This document shows positions 1-10,342 of a stretch of 64,000 nt of DNA, piece by piece. A model generated the notes under the pieces. It was given only the letters and a program-made list of their open reading frames with translations. It made no database searches and was not told where the DNA came from. How positions within the stretch are numbered: the stretch's first letter is position 1; the number at the start of each line of letters is the position of its first letter. The position numbers were made by a program, and so were the translations under genes. This stretch comes from Chondrosia reniformis (Eukaryota; Porifera; Demospongiae; Chondrillida; Chondrillidae). The stretch lies in NCBI GenBank assembly GCA_947172415.1, contig OX359200.1, positions 2,420,501 to 2,484,500 on the forward strand. Reading direction: 5' to 3'.

Positions 1-741
1 TATATCATGTGTATACCAACATACACATGATATACCTACATGATATGGTGTTTCCCATTCATATCCCATACGCATTCCACAGGTATCATATGCAGTGTGT
101 ACAAAAGTAATGTTTACATTGTGTGCAAAATGAGGTCGTACTTCAATTGAATTGGGAGCGATGTTCGGCCATCTTTCGTAGGAAGTTCCCACTAAAAGGC
201 ATGATGTAGGGAGCGAACATTTATGCAATTTCGATAGTACTTCAATTGAATTACATACCAAATAGCATCGAAAATTAAACCTGACAATTTACCAAAATCA
301 ACACCCCAAACAACTGCTATAAATACTCAAATATTTAGCTTTGAAAGTATTAACATTTCTTATACAAAGTTGAATCACTGGTGGTAAGCCAGTGACATTG
401 GTGCATTGTGCTAGACATTCACAATGTAAATTTTAACTTCAGCATGCAGTATCTATTTAGAGAGAATTAAGGGGAAAAAGGTACAATGACATATAAAACT
501 ACAGCTGTATGCAGTGGTGTTGCATAAATATTCCTTTGTAGCCTATTGAAAACCCATCCTAAAATACACAACCTAACAAACTTACCTTACCTTATCTTTT
601 TGTGACTGTTTTAGGGGGCTAATGATAACTTTCTTTGCTTTCCATGTCCTTTATAGCCTCTTGGTGGATTAATCCCTGAATGTGGCATTTAACATCACTC
701 AGTCCCATATGCTTGCATGATACATTTTTTCAGCCAACTGT
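1..741. other. AT-rich stretch, no gene seen
   Basis: No reading frame, RNA gene or repeat that I can support was seen here. The first 40 bases contain a small palindromic TATCATGTGTAT / ATACACATGATA pair. Confidence 0.5.
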
Positions 742-912
742 TCAATAGAAAGTACATGATTCATTCTTAACAGGCTGAGCACATAGATAAGTCTCAGTAC
801 ATGACTGAGTATACTTTATGTTGCATATTACAGCTCCATGGTGTTTCCCCTTTGCAGTTGGAGTTTCAGATTCACTCTCTGTATCACACTCTGATCCATC
901 CATTGAAGCCAT
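742..912 (-). CDS. Small hypothetical ORF, acidic N-terminus
   Basis: A 56-codon minus-strand frame begins at an ATG (around 912) with the residues MASMDGSECDTESESETP and ends at a stop at 742. The start region is Ser/Glu-rich and acidic; the rest holds four cysteines. No known domain is visible and no flanking exon could be joined with confidence. It could be a short first exon or chance coding. The frame stays open further upstream, to 1020, but that extension is hydrophobic and looks non-coding. Confidence 0.2.
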   Translation of the reverse strand: MASMDGSECDTESESETPTAKGKHHGAVICNIKYTQSCTETYLCAQPVKNESCTFY

Positions 913-1042
913 TTTCCATCTAAATATATAGGAAGATAAATATAAGTCAAGGGGTACGAGAATAATAGCTAAACCCACACTGACCCTTGGATGCATGTGG
1001 ACTTCGAGAGTGATATCCAAATTTGATCCGTGGAGGTAGATT

Positions 1043-1100
1043 ATCAGTTATTTGACTTAAAAACTCGTGTGGTGGCACTCAAATTACTTGGCCACCTACT
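1043..1100. repeat. Short hairpin repeat (AAGTAGTTYGAGTTT family), degraded copy
   Basis: The segment contains a run reading TTAAAAACTCGTG, then CACTCAAATTACTTGGCC. Reversed, it matches the hairpin ends near 4165-4225 and 51090-51160, where an AAGTAGTTYGAGTT arm faces an AACTCGAAYTACTT arm. It looks like a worn terminal piece of the same non-autonomous element family. Confidence 0.45.
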
Positions 1101-1226
1101 TAGGCTTCTATGCAGTTAAAATCTTAATCCTGTCTAGTTTGGAAAATTATTGCATATGGAGTGAACATTTCCATCCTTTATACTTTCAATATACTTTTTG
1201 TAAATGGTTTTATTTACGTGTGTCTA

Positions 1227-1228
<2 letters not shown>

Positions 1229-1257
<29 letters not shown>
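1229..1257. repeat. (TA)n microsatellite
   Basis: About 14 TA dinucleotides in a row, with GGGG following. A similar TA run lies near 13833-13851. Confidence 0.85.
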
Positions 1258-1259
<2 letters not shown>

Positions 1260-1345
1260 GGCCAGCAAAAAGTACTTAACTATACGGAGACATTCACTAT
1301 ATATACTCTATTTCCTTATACTGAGATTGTGTTGTATGTACACTT
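1252..1345 (-). repeat. Dispersed repeat shared with 41345-41452
   Basis: The reverse complement reads ATCTCAGTATAAGGAAAT and then GTGAATGTCTCCGTATAGTT. Closely similar runs occur in the same order on the plus strand at 41365-41430. The two copies share about 90 bases with scattered differences, so this is a dispersed repeat of unknown class. No coding capacity is seen. Confidence 0.55.
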
Positions 1346-1822
1346 GGGAGAAATGATGCAGATGAATTTGCACGCACACATATATATTCAAATGAATCTC
1401 TACTTATCCCGCTCCTGCAAACTTACAAAATTGGAAAAGTAAACATGAGATGAAAAGGTTGAGTTTAATTGGCAAAGTTTTACTATAGTGGCCTAAACGA
1501 AAAGCTTTAGCTACGATATAGGAACAATTTTGACTCAAACTTAATGGGTAAGAAAAAGCAACCAAAACTGAGACACATTTCAAAAATCATTCAGGGCATC
1601 ATGCAAGCTTTTTTTATACAAGCGACGAAATAACTAAACCGTTGTTTTAGCTCTATACCATCAATCAATGAAATCTGAAGAAGTACAGCCAGGAAACCAT
1701 CAAAAACGTTAATCAATTCAAAAATTAGAGTTTTGCGCATGGACTCCTAAACAAGGACAGGTATTTGTGGGATGTGATTTCATAGTTTTAGGTACATTCA
1801 TGTCGCCTGTCAAAAGATATAT

Positions 1823-3110
1823 GCCATATGTTCGAATACTATCATTTCCTGTCTATTTAACTTCATACAATCGATTTACTATATCGAGCAAGCGATTTAC
1901 TATATAGGCTGATTTAGTAAATCGATATGCCGCTTTAGTAAATAAGAATGTCAATTTAGTAAATTAGACTGCCAATTTAGTAAATCACGTTGCCTACTTA
2001 GTAAATAAGACGGCCAATTTAGTAAATCAAACTGCATACTTAGTAAATCAGACTGCCTATTTAGTAAATCAAACGGCCTATTTAGCAATTCAGATTGGCT
2101 TGAAATAACGGATTAATGCCCATTATCCTTAACAGCCCAAGGTCTCCTCTTAAGAATCCCTAACCAAAACAATTAATATATGTCAAAATATATCAATTGC
2201 TTATATCATTAGTTGGCCTTCCAACACTGAAAATGGCTGAGATCTAGATGGAAGCGATCATGATAGTTCACAATTGTAAGATCCCACAGAACCTCATGTG
2301 GGTCATGTACTGGCTGAATGACAGGCCATTTTGGAATCAAAAATCTGAGATTCCAACCCTGTCGGGACATTTTGTCAAAATTGAATACTATGAATGAGCA
2401 ACCTTTTGAGAATAATCGATCTGACCTGTATTGTAGGGCTGCAATTTCCTTGGTAGAACATTTGAGGAGTGGCTTATGTACTGAATGTGACTATCTGTAA
2501 TGCATGAAGAGTAGAATTGCGGTGCTTCCACTACCAATTATAACTTACACATAAGCATATAGAGTATAGTTCAAAGATGTCATCATTTAACAGTTGCAAG
2601 TATAACTCAAAATTATTATAAGCCATGAATATGCATGTTGTTGGGAAAGAATAGTATAAAAGCATTACACCAATAGTACATGCAGCTACATGATCCTGTG
2701 CTTGTAAATTCTACATCTATATCTATATCATTGATGGTGGTTTTTTGGGGGTATCTGCCATATGGGTGCATTCTATACTCCTTGTATGACTCACCATGTG
2801 TTCAAGCAATGCTATCAACAATGATATCAGTGTTTCTCTTTTCTTATTAATTGTTATATCCTTATTGTGTGCATTAAGTGGCATAAGACTTCTTAAGCTA
2901 AGAGCTTAGGGGGCTATTATGGCTTAATGGTAGTCTGATTTACTAAATAGACATTCTGATTTAGTATATCAGCAATCTGATTTACTGTATCAGCATATCG
3001 ATGTACTAAATCAGCAATCTGATTTAGTACATCTAAATCAGTTGATATACTAAATCGCTTGCGTGAAGTTAAATATATAGACAGGAAATGATAGTACTGG
3101 AACATATGGC
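1823..3110. mobile_element. Non-autonomous element with inverted, internally repetitive arms
   Basis: The left arm (1823 to about 2095) starts GCCATATGTTC and continues through ACTATCATTTCCTGTCTAT. The right arm (about 2930-3110) is its reverse complement, ending ATGATAGTACTGGAACATAT. Inside both arms is an array of short units of about 18-20 bp built on the core TTTAGTAAATC, roughly ten on the left and six on the right. The core (about 2100-2930) has no transposase-like frame. Subterminal arrays of one short motif in inverted arms are typical of transposase-bound ends, so I read this as a MITE-like DNA element of unknown superfamily. Confidence 0.6.
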
Positions 3111-3866
3111 ACCCCGTTCCATATGAGTTTGTTTGGCTCATTTTGGTAAGGCACTAAATTAGAGAAATGTGGTATTATCGTATTCACGCATTCCTTAATG
3201 GTATTCATTGTGACACTATATTTATATTTATTACAAAATACATAAAGCTTACATGTGATTGCCAAGGTGCAATAAAGATTAGTTTGCCGTGAAAGTTTGT
3301 TTACCCATGAGTTATGACAATTTTAGATAGCGAAGGGAGCCCAAGAAGTTAGAAGCACCCTCGATTAATTCAAGAAACTTAAAGTAGTTGCCTCCAAAAG
3401 CATCAAAAGAAGGATTTTACAATGTAGAATTTACCGAGCAAAATCCTGACATCGGAGAAGTAAAGATACATTACATTGGATACGATGTGGCATACGGCGT
3501 ATGAAGGAACAAAGAGGTTGTTTCAGTACTAAATTGCTGTAAGTGTTAGTGTTAGCTACAGTGGTCAATTTTGACATCATTTAGTGATTCCATTTAGACG
3601 TTCTCCCAGCATTCGTCAACTTGTACATAGGTTTGTGGTGTGTAGGTTTATCCTTTTGTCCGAAATTTGTGTGTAGGTTCTATACAGTCAATAGATTTAA
3701 GTGGGTCTTATTTGAAGCCCAATGAATCCCATAAAGAGCTATAATGGCGAATAGAAGTTGCTTTAAAGCCTATCCCCCACCAAATTGAGTGTAGAATTGT
3801 TTGATTTTTTGTTATTTAAAAGTGGTCTAGGTAATGTTGGAAAGCCATTAGGCATTCACTTTAGCC
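3111..3866. other. No gene seen
   Basis: AT-rich sequence without a supported reading frame, repeat or RNA gene. Confidence 0.4.
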
Positions 3867-3917
3867 ATGAAAGGGTTAACATTATAATATATATGGATCT
3901 CATTCTCCTGTTATATA

Positions 3918-4030
3918 TATAATACGGGTTCATACGCAACCATTATAACACTTATTTTATACGTCGATATATGTATATTACGAGTTCATACGCAACTATT
4001 ATAACACTTAATTTATACGTCAATACATCG
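3918..4030. repeat. Two-copy tandem repeat, ~57 bp unit
   Basis: The run GTTCATACGCAACCATTATA occurs near 3928 and again, as GTTCATACGCAACTATTATA, near 3985. Each is followed by ACACTTAWTTTATACGTC. It may form the left flank of the hairpin element that follows. Confidence 0.6.
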
Positions 4031-4225
4031 TTTTTGCAAATGGCGGCGTTAAGGAAGCTTTAGTTAACGAAGCTTTTCCATCGTTATTTATAAAGTTCAG
4101 GACACTTAAGCGTTCTCAATCGTTAGTATTACAAATATATATAGTAAATCCCAACGATGCGGCCAAGTAGTTCGAGTTAATTCGGGGGGTGGCTGCTCCA
4201 CGAGTTTTTAAACTCGAAATACTTG
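4031..4225. mobile_element. Short non-autonomous element with terminal hairpin
   Basis: This AT-rich stretch contains AAATGGCGGCGTT near its left and a hairpin near its right: GCCAAGTAGTTCGAGTT, then ACTCGAAATACTTG. The same two landmarks, in the same order, occur in the insertion at 50757-51168. I infer one MITE family with copies here, at 50.8-51.2 kb and as a fragment near 1.05 kb. Boundaries are approximate. Confidence 0.4.
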
Positions 4226-4555
4226 TTTAGTTTAGTGTCACTGACTGACCATAATTTTCAAAGGCTTTTCTAAAAGCCACTAAGATCCAAAGATGTAGCC
4301 AGGACTATCATGGTAAATATCAAAACACCTACACTACCAATTAATTTTAAGATGTACTAAATTACATTTGGTAAGGGTGATGGTTATAACATTTATGTAG
4401 CCTCCTGCTGCTAAAATGTTCACAAATGCTATTGCAAATTTCTATGTCCTTACAATAGAATAGAATCTTTGCAATACCACAATTCCATATGTGGCCTTTC
4501 TGTCCTGAAGTTCTAAAAATGCCATTGTAACAAAATCTGTCATGAAAATAATAGG

Positions 4556-5040
4556 GGAACTTTAAGATATATTGCCAATCTTAAAGCATCGATATCATCA
4601 TCACTGAATTCTGGATAATACCCCCACCCACTCATGTCGCCTAAGGAGCGCAATGAGCTAATGGGCGGAACAGAAGTTCGCTTGATGGGAACCAGAGTCG
4701 CCCCCATAGCCACTCAAAATGGTGGTCGAGCCATAGACAGCTGTTTCGTCCTTATTAGGCCTCCTCAGTATGAAATACGATGGAAGTTTGAGTGGCTAGT
4801 CCGCCAATAAGTACTCCCAGAAGATAGAAAGCTTGTGGTTTCCTTATCAGCAGATAAGAGATACAGCCAAAAGTTTGGCTGACCACAAATATTGAAAAAA
4901 GGTAGGGGTAGACTCTGGTTCCCCTCAAGCGAACTTCGGTTCCACCCATAAGCTCATTGCGCTCCACAGTGGACATCAGTGGGCAGGAGTAATATCCAGA
5001 GTTCAAGGTTGATGACAATATGTGTAATGGCAATATTTAC
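4556..5040. mobile_element. Foldback element, copy 1 (long inverted arms, hammerhead-like core in the centre)
   Basis: The left end, AGGGGAACTTTAAGAT, matches the complete copy at 43996-44437. The left arm (about 4620-4720, with GAGCGCAATGAGCTAATGGG and GAAGTTCGCTTGATGGGAAC) recurs inverted at about 4905-4990, so the element folds back on itself over well over 100 bp. Between the arms lies a minus-strand hammerhead-like segment (4730-4774). The outer right end is more diverged than in the 44 kb copy. No protein is encoded. This copy keeps the inner right arm that the 44 kb copy lacks. Confidence 0.7.
4730..4774 (-). ncRNA. Hammerhead ribozyme-like core, partly decayed
   Basis: Read on the minus strand, the order is CTGAGGA, a short stem II, GAA, the self-complementary ACAGCTGT, then C and TATGG. 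CUGANGA and GAA are the conserved catalytic strands and N may be any base, so the core is acceptable. Stem II (GGCC against GGAC) no longer pairs well and stem I is shortened to about CATA/TATG. Compared with the 44.2 kb copy this one is probably weak or inactive. Confidence 0.5.
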
Positions 5041-5185
5041 AGTCTGAAAGTCTTACTGGTTTAGAATATTATATTTCAATGGCACACCAATGCTTTAATT
5101 TTTTCTTTATTTTTGTTTTTAATTCCTTGAAGCTTGTCTTAGTCTGATAAACTGTTCTGTTCAGGAAAATGATATAATCCAGAGG

Positions 5186-5402
5186 TATTAATAAGCAACA
5201 GCAACATAAATTATTGATAATAGGACGTTTCAACCCGTAGGTCTTCATCAGCTAACATGATAAAAGAGGAATGGGAGGGGTTTATATAGAAGTTGGATGA
5301 GAGGTGTGAAAAGATGATGTTATTGTGAAATTGTGCCGAATATTAAATTAAGATTAAAGTGAATTCTAGGCTAAGGGAGTTAATTGATTAGGTCATTCCA
5401 AA
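5186..5402 (-). repeat. PLE pseudo-LTR, 3' copy
   Basis: Near-identical to 7716-7911 over its length, including the hammerhead core and the GGAGGGGTTTATATAGAAGT run. It lies downstream of the endonuclease region on the minus strand. Confidence 0.85.
5224..5251 (-). ncRNA. Hammerhead ribozyme core in PLE pLTR (copy 1)
   Basis: The minus strand reads CTGATGA, then GACC-TACG-GGTT as stem II with a UACG-type loop, then GAAAC and GTC. These are the invariant CUGAUGA and GAAA strands with cleavage after GUC. Stem III is only A-C/G-U, the minimal form reported for PLE hammerheads, which are thought to work as dimers. It sits in the pLTR, where RNA self-processing is expected. Confidence 0.8.
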
Positions 5403-5404
5403 TA

Positions 5405-7690
5405 GATCAAGGGAGATTCCCTGATCCATGTTGAAGCAGGTGGTAGTCTTGATCTTGATGGCTTCTTTTACCTTCCTTCTGGTCTTGTGTCTTTCTTTTA
5501 GGATTACTTTAGCATCCTTCCAAGCAATGTTATGTCTAGTGACCCTGAAGTGGGTGGCAACTCAATTGTTGTGATCAAATCTCCTCACAGCTCTTTGTTG
5601 TTCCTTCTGTCTTTCATCCAAGGTTTTGAAGGTTTCTCTGATGTATGTGTTCCCGCACTCGCAGGGGATTTGGTAGACAACTCCCGTCAGCTGGTTTTGG
5701 GGGATTGGTGTCTTCACCTTTGTTAGGAGGGAGTGTAGAGTTGTGGGGGCTTTGTGAACTACTTTGACATTGAGTGGTCTGCAGGATTTTTGGAGAATTT
5801 CAGTGGCACCCTTGATGTACGGCAGGCACAGTATCCTTTCTTCATCTGTAGCTCCTCTTGTGTCATTCTTTTTCTTTTTCGTAAGGTCTTTCTGACTAGT
5901 CCACTCGGGTAGTTATTAGCAACAAAAGCATCTTCAATGTGTTTTAATTCCTGTACTAGGGTCTCTCCTTGGCAGATGTTCTCAGCCCTCTTCTTCAAGC
6001 AAAGGATGGTGGCAATTTTCGTGGCTGGGTGGTGATTTGACTGGTAGTTGATGTAACTATCTGTGTGTGTTGGCTTTCTGAAGATACTGGTGTGAAACTC
6101 TTCATCATTTCGCTTAACTAAGACATCCAAGAATGGAAGTTCCCTTGCTTGTTCTACCTCCATTGTAAACTGGATGCTGCTTCTGATGGAGTAAAGATGG
6201 TTGAGGAAGTCTTCTAGTCCTTTTTGTCCATGTCTCCAGATAACAAAGGTATCATCAACGTACCTAAGCCAAAGGTAGGGTTGGTTTGTGGCAGTTCTGA
6301 TGGCAAGATCTTCAAAATGCTCCATGAATATGTTTGCGATGCCTGGGGAGAGGGGTGAACCCATTGCTGCTCCTTCGGTCTGTTGGTAGAAACTGTCTTG
6401 GTATTGAAATACGTGGTGGTTAGGCACTTTTTAAGCAGGTCAGTAATGATATCAGTGGTGAGGTCGGTCCTCTCTCCGAGGTTAGATTCTCCACATAGTA
6501 GATCTGAGATGATGTCAACAGCTTCCGTGATGGGACTTCAGTAAAGAGACTGACTACATCAAAACTGACAATCAAATTTATGCAGCATTTGGACAAAATG
6601 GTGAGAGTTCTGGACTCAATGGCAACACTTACCCACTAAAGGGTTGAATATTCTGCTGAGTATTTTTGCTAGGTTGTAGGTGGGTGAATTGATGGACGAA
6701 ACGATGGGTCAAAGTGGTCTGTCATGCTTGTGGATCTTTGGTAATCCATATATTCTTGGTGGTTGACAATGGGCTGAGGCTAACCTGAGTCTTGTCTGTC
6801 TGTCGATAAGTCCTTTCTCTTCTACTTTCTTCAGTGAATTGTTGAGCTCCCTCTTTAACTTGCATATTGGATTCTTTCTACATTCCTCATATGTGTTTTC
6901 CATTAGGAGCTTCTCCATTTTTGAGTCGTACTCTCTCTGGTGTTGATGATGACAGTGGCCTTCCCTTTGTCTACTGTTAATATCTTGATGGAATTGTCTC
7001 TTTGAAGTCTGAGTATGGCTGCCCGTTGTTGCCTTGTGTTATTGGGTTGGGGTGGTTTGGCATGTTTAAGGCACCATTTTACTCTAGATCTAAGGTCCTG
7101 TGTTCTGGGACTGTTGATACTTCTGGCAACTGCTTCAGTCTTGGCGATGATGTCGTGAATAGGTAAGGATCTGCAGAAAAGAGAGAAGTTAGATCCTAGA
7201 GAAAGAACCTCTTCCTCTATCTGGTCAAATGGCTTGTCACTGTAATTGGGTACAGTCTTCCTCTCTTGATTTGGCTTTGTCTTTCAAGGATGAGTCTTTC
7301 AAATTTCTTCAAATGTCTGTCTTTAACTCATTTCTGTGTTGCCTCTTCATGTTGTTCCAGCAAATTTTCCATTTCCCTGTGTTGGTGTTGATCCAGTGCC
7401 CTGTGGAGTCTCATTTTAGCTCTTCCTTGATGTCCTGTAGGTGAGATAGTTTTTTGTAGGCATTTGCAATGCTTTCATTGATCATGCGAATGAAACTTTT
7501 CTTGGAGAGGATGGACATGTTGCAAGATTTCACGGGTAGCTTGATCCTGAAGCATTAAGGAATGACATCATGTACCTTGCATCTTGATAAGATGGTGAGA
7601 TGGTTTCTGTATCTGGTAAGTTTCCCAAACGTATTCCTCAATTTGTAGATGTCTTGGATTGTAGCTTTCTCTGAGCGTTTAATGAAGTTA
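5405..7690 (-). pseudogene. PLE polyprotein remnant: Penelope reverse transcriptase plus GIY-YIG endonuclease
   Basis: The N-terminal region (about 7555-7690) carries the residues LTILSRCKVHDVIP. At 6709-6918 the RT fingers region reads PPRIYGLPKIHKHDRPL. The main RT block (5759-6427) has EGAAMGSPLSPGIANIFM and the catalytic WLRYVDDTFVI with its two aspartates. After it comes a GIY-YIG nuclease block (about 5420-5700) with VVYQIPCECGNTYIRET, in which the second motif reads YIR instead of the usual YIG. An in-frame TGA lies at 5562-5564, and the frame is broken between 6427 and 6709. The RT would copy element RNA and the nuclease would nick the target; this copy cannot make either intact. Confidence 0.85.
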
Positions 7691-7715
7691 TAATGGTTGT
7701 TTGTTACAATCACGA

Positions 7716-7911
7716 TTAATCCAGAAGTATTATTGAGCAACAGCAACATAAAGTATTGATAATAGGACGTTTCAACTGTAGGTCTTCATCAGCAAACATG
7801 ATAAGAGAGGAATGGGAGGGGTTTATATAGAAGTTGGATGAGAGGTGTAAAAGGATGATGTCATTGTGAAATTGCACCGAATATTAAATTAAGATAAAAA
7901 TGAATTCTAGG
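7716..7911 (-). repeat. PLE pseudo-LTR, 5' copy
   Basis: This copy matches 5186-5402. It is cut at 7911 by the piggyBac-type MITE, and the sequence GGGAGTTAATTGATTAGG resumes at 8388, so the MITE landed in an existing PLE terminus. Confidence 0.85.
7766..7792 (-). ncRNA. Hammerhead ribozyme core in PLE pLTR (copy 2)
   Basis: The minus strand reads CTGATGA, a stem II of GACC-TACA-GTT that is one base shorter than in copy 1, then GAAAC and GTC. The catalytic strands are intact; stem II is slightly weakened. Confidence 0.75.
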
Positions 7912-7915
7912 TTAA

Positions 7916-8383
7916 CCCTTTACCGCCCGAAGACCACTTTTGTGGCTCAAAATTCTTCCAGACCGTTACCGCCCGATAAGTTAAATAATTGTACGATCTC
8001 TTCGAAATTTATATGTATCGATAGCGCTTACATATAAGAATCTGGGTCTAAAATATTATAGGTTTAAGCCATAGTATAATTGTATTATAAAAGGAAGAAC
8101 TTTATATTATAGGTATACACATTACTCAAGCGTTAACGAAAAAACACAAAATTTTAAAATGGCCGTCCAAAAGGAGGACATATTTCCTTTGCACTTATTG
8201 GTTTTACAATATTTGTTTCTCTTAATAACTTGAGAGAAGGTTAGTTGGAGGATTTTACAATAATTTTAGATGAAAATGGAACTTTAAAAGGTTAGACTAG
8301 GCAGTTTTTACTCTCGAGCCACAAAAGTGGTGATTAGGCGGTAAGGGGAGTAACAATTATGCTGTAACATGGACGGTAAAGGG
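7916..8383. mobile_element. piggyBac-type MITE with TTAA target duplication
   Basis: The element starts CCCTTTACCGCCCGAAGACC and ends GGCGGTAAGG ... CGGTAAAGGG. It is flanked on both sides by TTAA (7912-7915 and 8384-8387). A second inverted motif, CCACTTTTGTGGCTC against GAGCCACAAAAGTGG, lies inside the ends. TTAA duplication with CCC-starting termini is the piggyBac signature. The 468-bp interior has no transposase frame, so it is non-autonomous and inserted into the PLE pLTR. Confidence 0.88.
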
Positions 8384-8387
8384 TTAA

Positions 8388-9033
8388 GGGAGTTAATTGA
8401 TTAGGGCATTCCAAATATGATCAAAGGAGATTCCCTGATCCAGGTGGTAGTCGTGATCTTGATGGATTCTTTTACTTTCCTTCTGATTTTGTGTCTTTCT
8501 TTTAGGATTACTTTAGCATCCTTCCAAGCGATGTTATATATGTCCAGTGTCCCTGACATGGATGGCAACCGAATTGTTGTAACTAAAGTCCCCATCATGG
8601 TAGCTGTTGACATCATCTCAGATCTACTACGTGGAGACTCTAAACTAGGAGAGAGGACCGACCTGACCCCTGATATCATTACTGACCTGCTTATAAAGTG
8701 CCTAACCACCACGTATTTTCAATACCAAGACAGTTTCTACCAACAGACCAAAGGAGCAGCAATGGGTTCACCCCTCTCCCCAGGCATCGCAAACATATTC
8801 ATGGAGCATTTTGAAGATCTTGCCATCAGAACTGCCACAAACCAACCCTCCTTTTGGCTTAGGTACGTTGATGATACCGTTGTTATCTGGAGACATGGAC
8901 AAAAAGGACTAGAAGATTTCCCCAACCATTTTAACTCCATCAGAAGCAGCATCCAGTTTACAATGGAGGTAGAACAAGCAAGGGAACTTCCATTCTTGGA
9001 TGTCTTAGTTAAACAAAATAATGAAGAGTTCTT
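8388..9033 (+). pseudogene. Chimeric PLE piece: antisense tail fused to sense reverse transcriptase
   Basis: From 8388 to about 8580 the sequence matches the 3' tail and endonuclease end of the PLE at 5.4 kb in the same, minus orientation. At about 8586 it switches to plus-strand PLE coding and runs as RT to about 9033, including GAAMGSPLSPGIANIFMEHF and WLRYVDDTVVI. The result is an open frame of 207 codons (8417-9040) whose first third is antisense and meaningless. It stops where PLE similarity ends. Two inverted partial copies joined in one insertion, or by later recombination, would explain it. Confidence 0.8.
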
Positions 9034-9062
9034 TCTATAGTGTTCGTTTGCAGTCTATAGTT

Positions 9063-10100
9063 TTAACTTGCCTGTACAGCTTCTACTTTTGAAATAACTG
9101 CATGTCTGGCAACAAAATCAGCACACCAAAAGTGAAACCAGTGTCCAGAGTCTGCCTTATTAGAACCAATCCGATTTTTCTGGTCATCATCATCGTCATC
9201 ATCATCATCATCATCATCATCAAACAATCCTTGCATCCTTGGCACACATATTCTCATATATACTGGCTGTATTCTACTTGCCTGAAGTTTTGTGCTTCAA
9301 ATTCCTTGGCCTTTCTCTTTGTTGATGGTTTCTGCTCAGAGCTGAAACCTCTCAATAACATCATCAGAAGTGAGGGCCTTTTCTTACATATTTGATGGAT
9401 TCTATCTTTGCCTCTACAGCCAGCAGTAGCACTCTGTGCATGTCTGGATTGAAAGAGTTCGGCAAAGAATCACTTCACCTGCCTTGTGGTTGGAGTTGAC
9501 ATTGTTACAGATACTGATGCAGATGTAGCATATGTTGTGTTGAGGTAGCAAGCTTGTTGTAAGAAATGGCCCTGCGATTTAGTGGATGCAACCCTGTTGT
9601 CCTAAATCCACTCACTAGGTGTTTGGAGGTGTTTGTTCTCTCCCACAGCTCTTTCAGGAGTGAAGGAAAGGCTAATTTATCTACTGCACTGGCAAGTGGG
9701 CAGAATCTAAATTCCTGTAATATATTCATCCATGCAGTTTTCAGTGTATAGGCTGAAGACAGAGACATCTAGCAGCTGCAGGACATGAGTGTAATTAGGT
9801 GGAAGGCAGTATATATGACACAACATTTTTGAGCCTCTTCAATAAGTGGCAACACATTGTGAGAGCCATGCCCATCCGAGAAGAGAACAAGTGGACCTGA
9901 TAACAGATAGTGGGACACAGCTGGCAAAGACAGTGAAAGAAACCATTGGTGAAATGTACTGCTCTCCATTCAACCAGAAGTGGACATAGCATAATGATAC
10001 CCATCTGGTCATCCTCTGGTCCAAGCTGCATATAGATGAAGCTTCATATAGCTGAAACTTCATATAGCAAGTCCTTCTCCTACTACAGAGCCACAGCAAA
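9063..10100 (-). pseudogene. pogo-like (DDE_1) transposase remnant
   Basis: Fragments in different minus-strand frames carry the DDE_1 pattern. FSDGHGSHNVLPLIEEA (within 9769-9969) holds the second catalytic Asp, and GFRTTGLHPLNRRAI (within 9505-9768) is the conserved C-terminal end of the pogo/Tigger catalytic domain. The upstream part (about 9840-10100) is split between frames. At 9063-9130 a Trp/His/Cys-containing segment (GHWFHFWCADF) might be a decayed zinc-finger tail. No terminal repeats were found around this copy, so the element class rests on protein motifs alone. Confidence 0.65.
9183..9222. repeat. (ATC)n microsatellite
   Basis: About thirteen ATC-type triplets. Read on the other strand they give a poly-aspartate run in an otherwise spurious frame. 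Confidence 0.85.
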
Positions 10101-10295
10101 GTAGAGTAATATTTTGTCTGTCACTACTGATGCTGCCTAGTGTACATTCTTAGAGCCATTCCTTTCAAGAACTGTCTTAGATGCTACTGCTGTACTCATG
10201 CCTGTCTCATCACTATAGCTTGTTCAGTTCTGTTTTTACTTTGGGTTCCACTGTATGTCTTCTAAAGCATTCAACCTTCTTTTCATTTCTGCATG

Positions 10296-10342
10296 ATGTA
10301 TACATATATTAATATGCTAAAAGCCTCTTTGAAGGCTACATA
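10296..10342. repeat. Small perfect-stem hairpin
   Basis: ATATTAATATG, a short spacer with AAAGCCT / AGGCT, then ATATTAATAT forms a stem of about 20 bp. Its function is unknown. Confidence 0.5.

Larger units (their letters stand above)
5186..7915 (-). mobile_element. Penelope-like retroelement (PLE) with pseudo-LTRs
   Basis: Two direct repeats of about 200 bp (5186-5402 and 7716-7915, later interrupted by a piggyBac MITE) flank a minus-strand body. Both contain AGCAACAGCAACATAAA, a hammerhead core, then GAGGAATGGGAGGGGTTTAT and AGAAGTTGGATGAGAGGTGT. The body encodes an N-terminal region, a Penelope-type reverse transcriptase and a GIY-YIG endonuclease, in that order on the minus strand. Flanking pLTRs, this RT and a GIY-YIG domain together define the PLE class. 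Stops and frameshifts show the copy is dead. Confidence 0.9.

Noticed and set aside
5532-5726. Plus-strand frame in the PLE endonuclease region
   Set aside because: It is the antisense of the GIY-YIG coding region.
9063-9257. Poly-aspartate protein
   Set aside because: The Asp run is only the ATC microsatellite read on the other strand.
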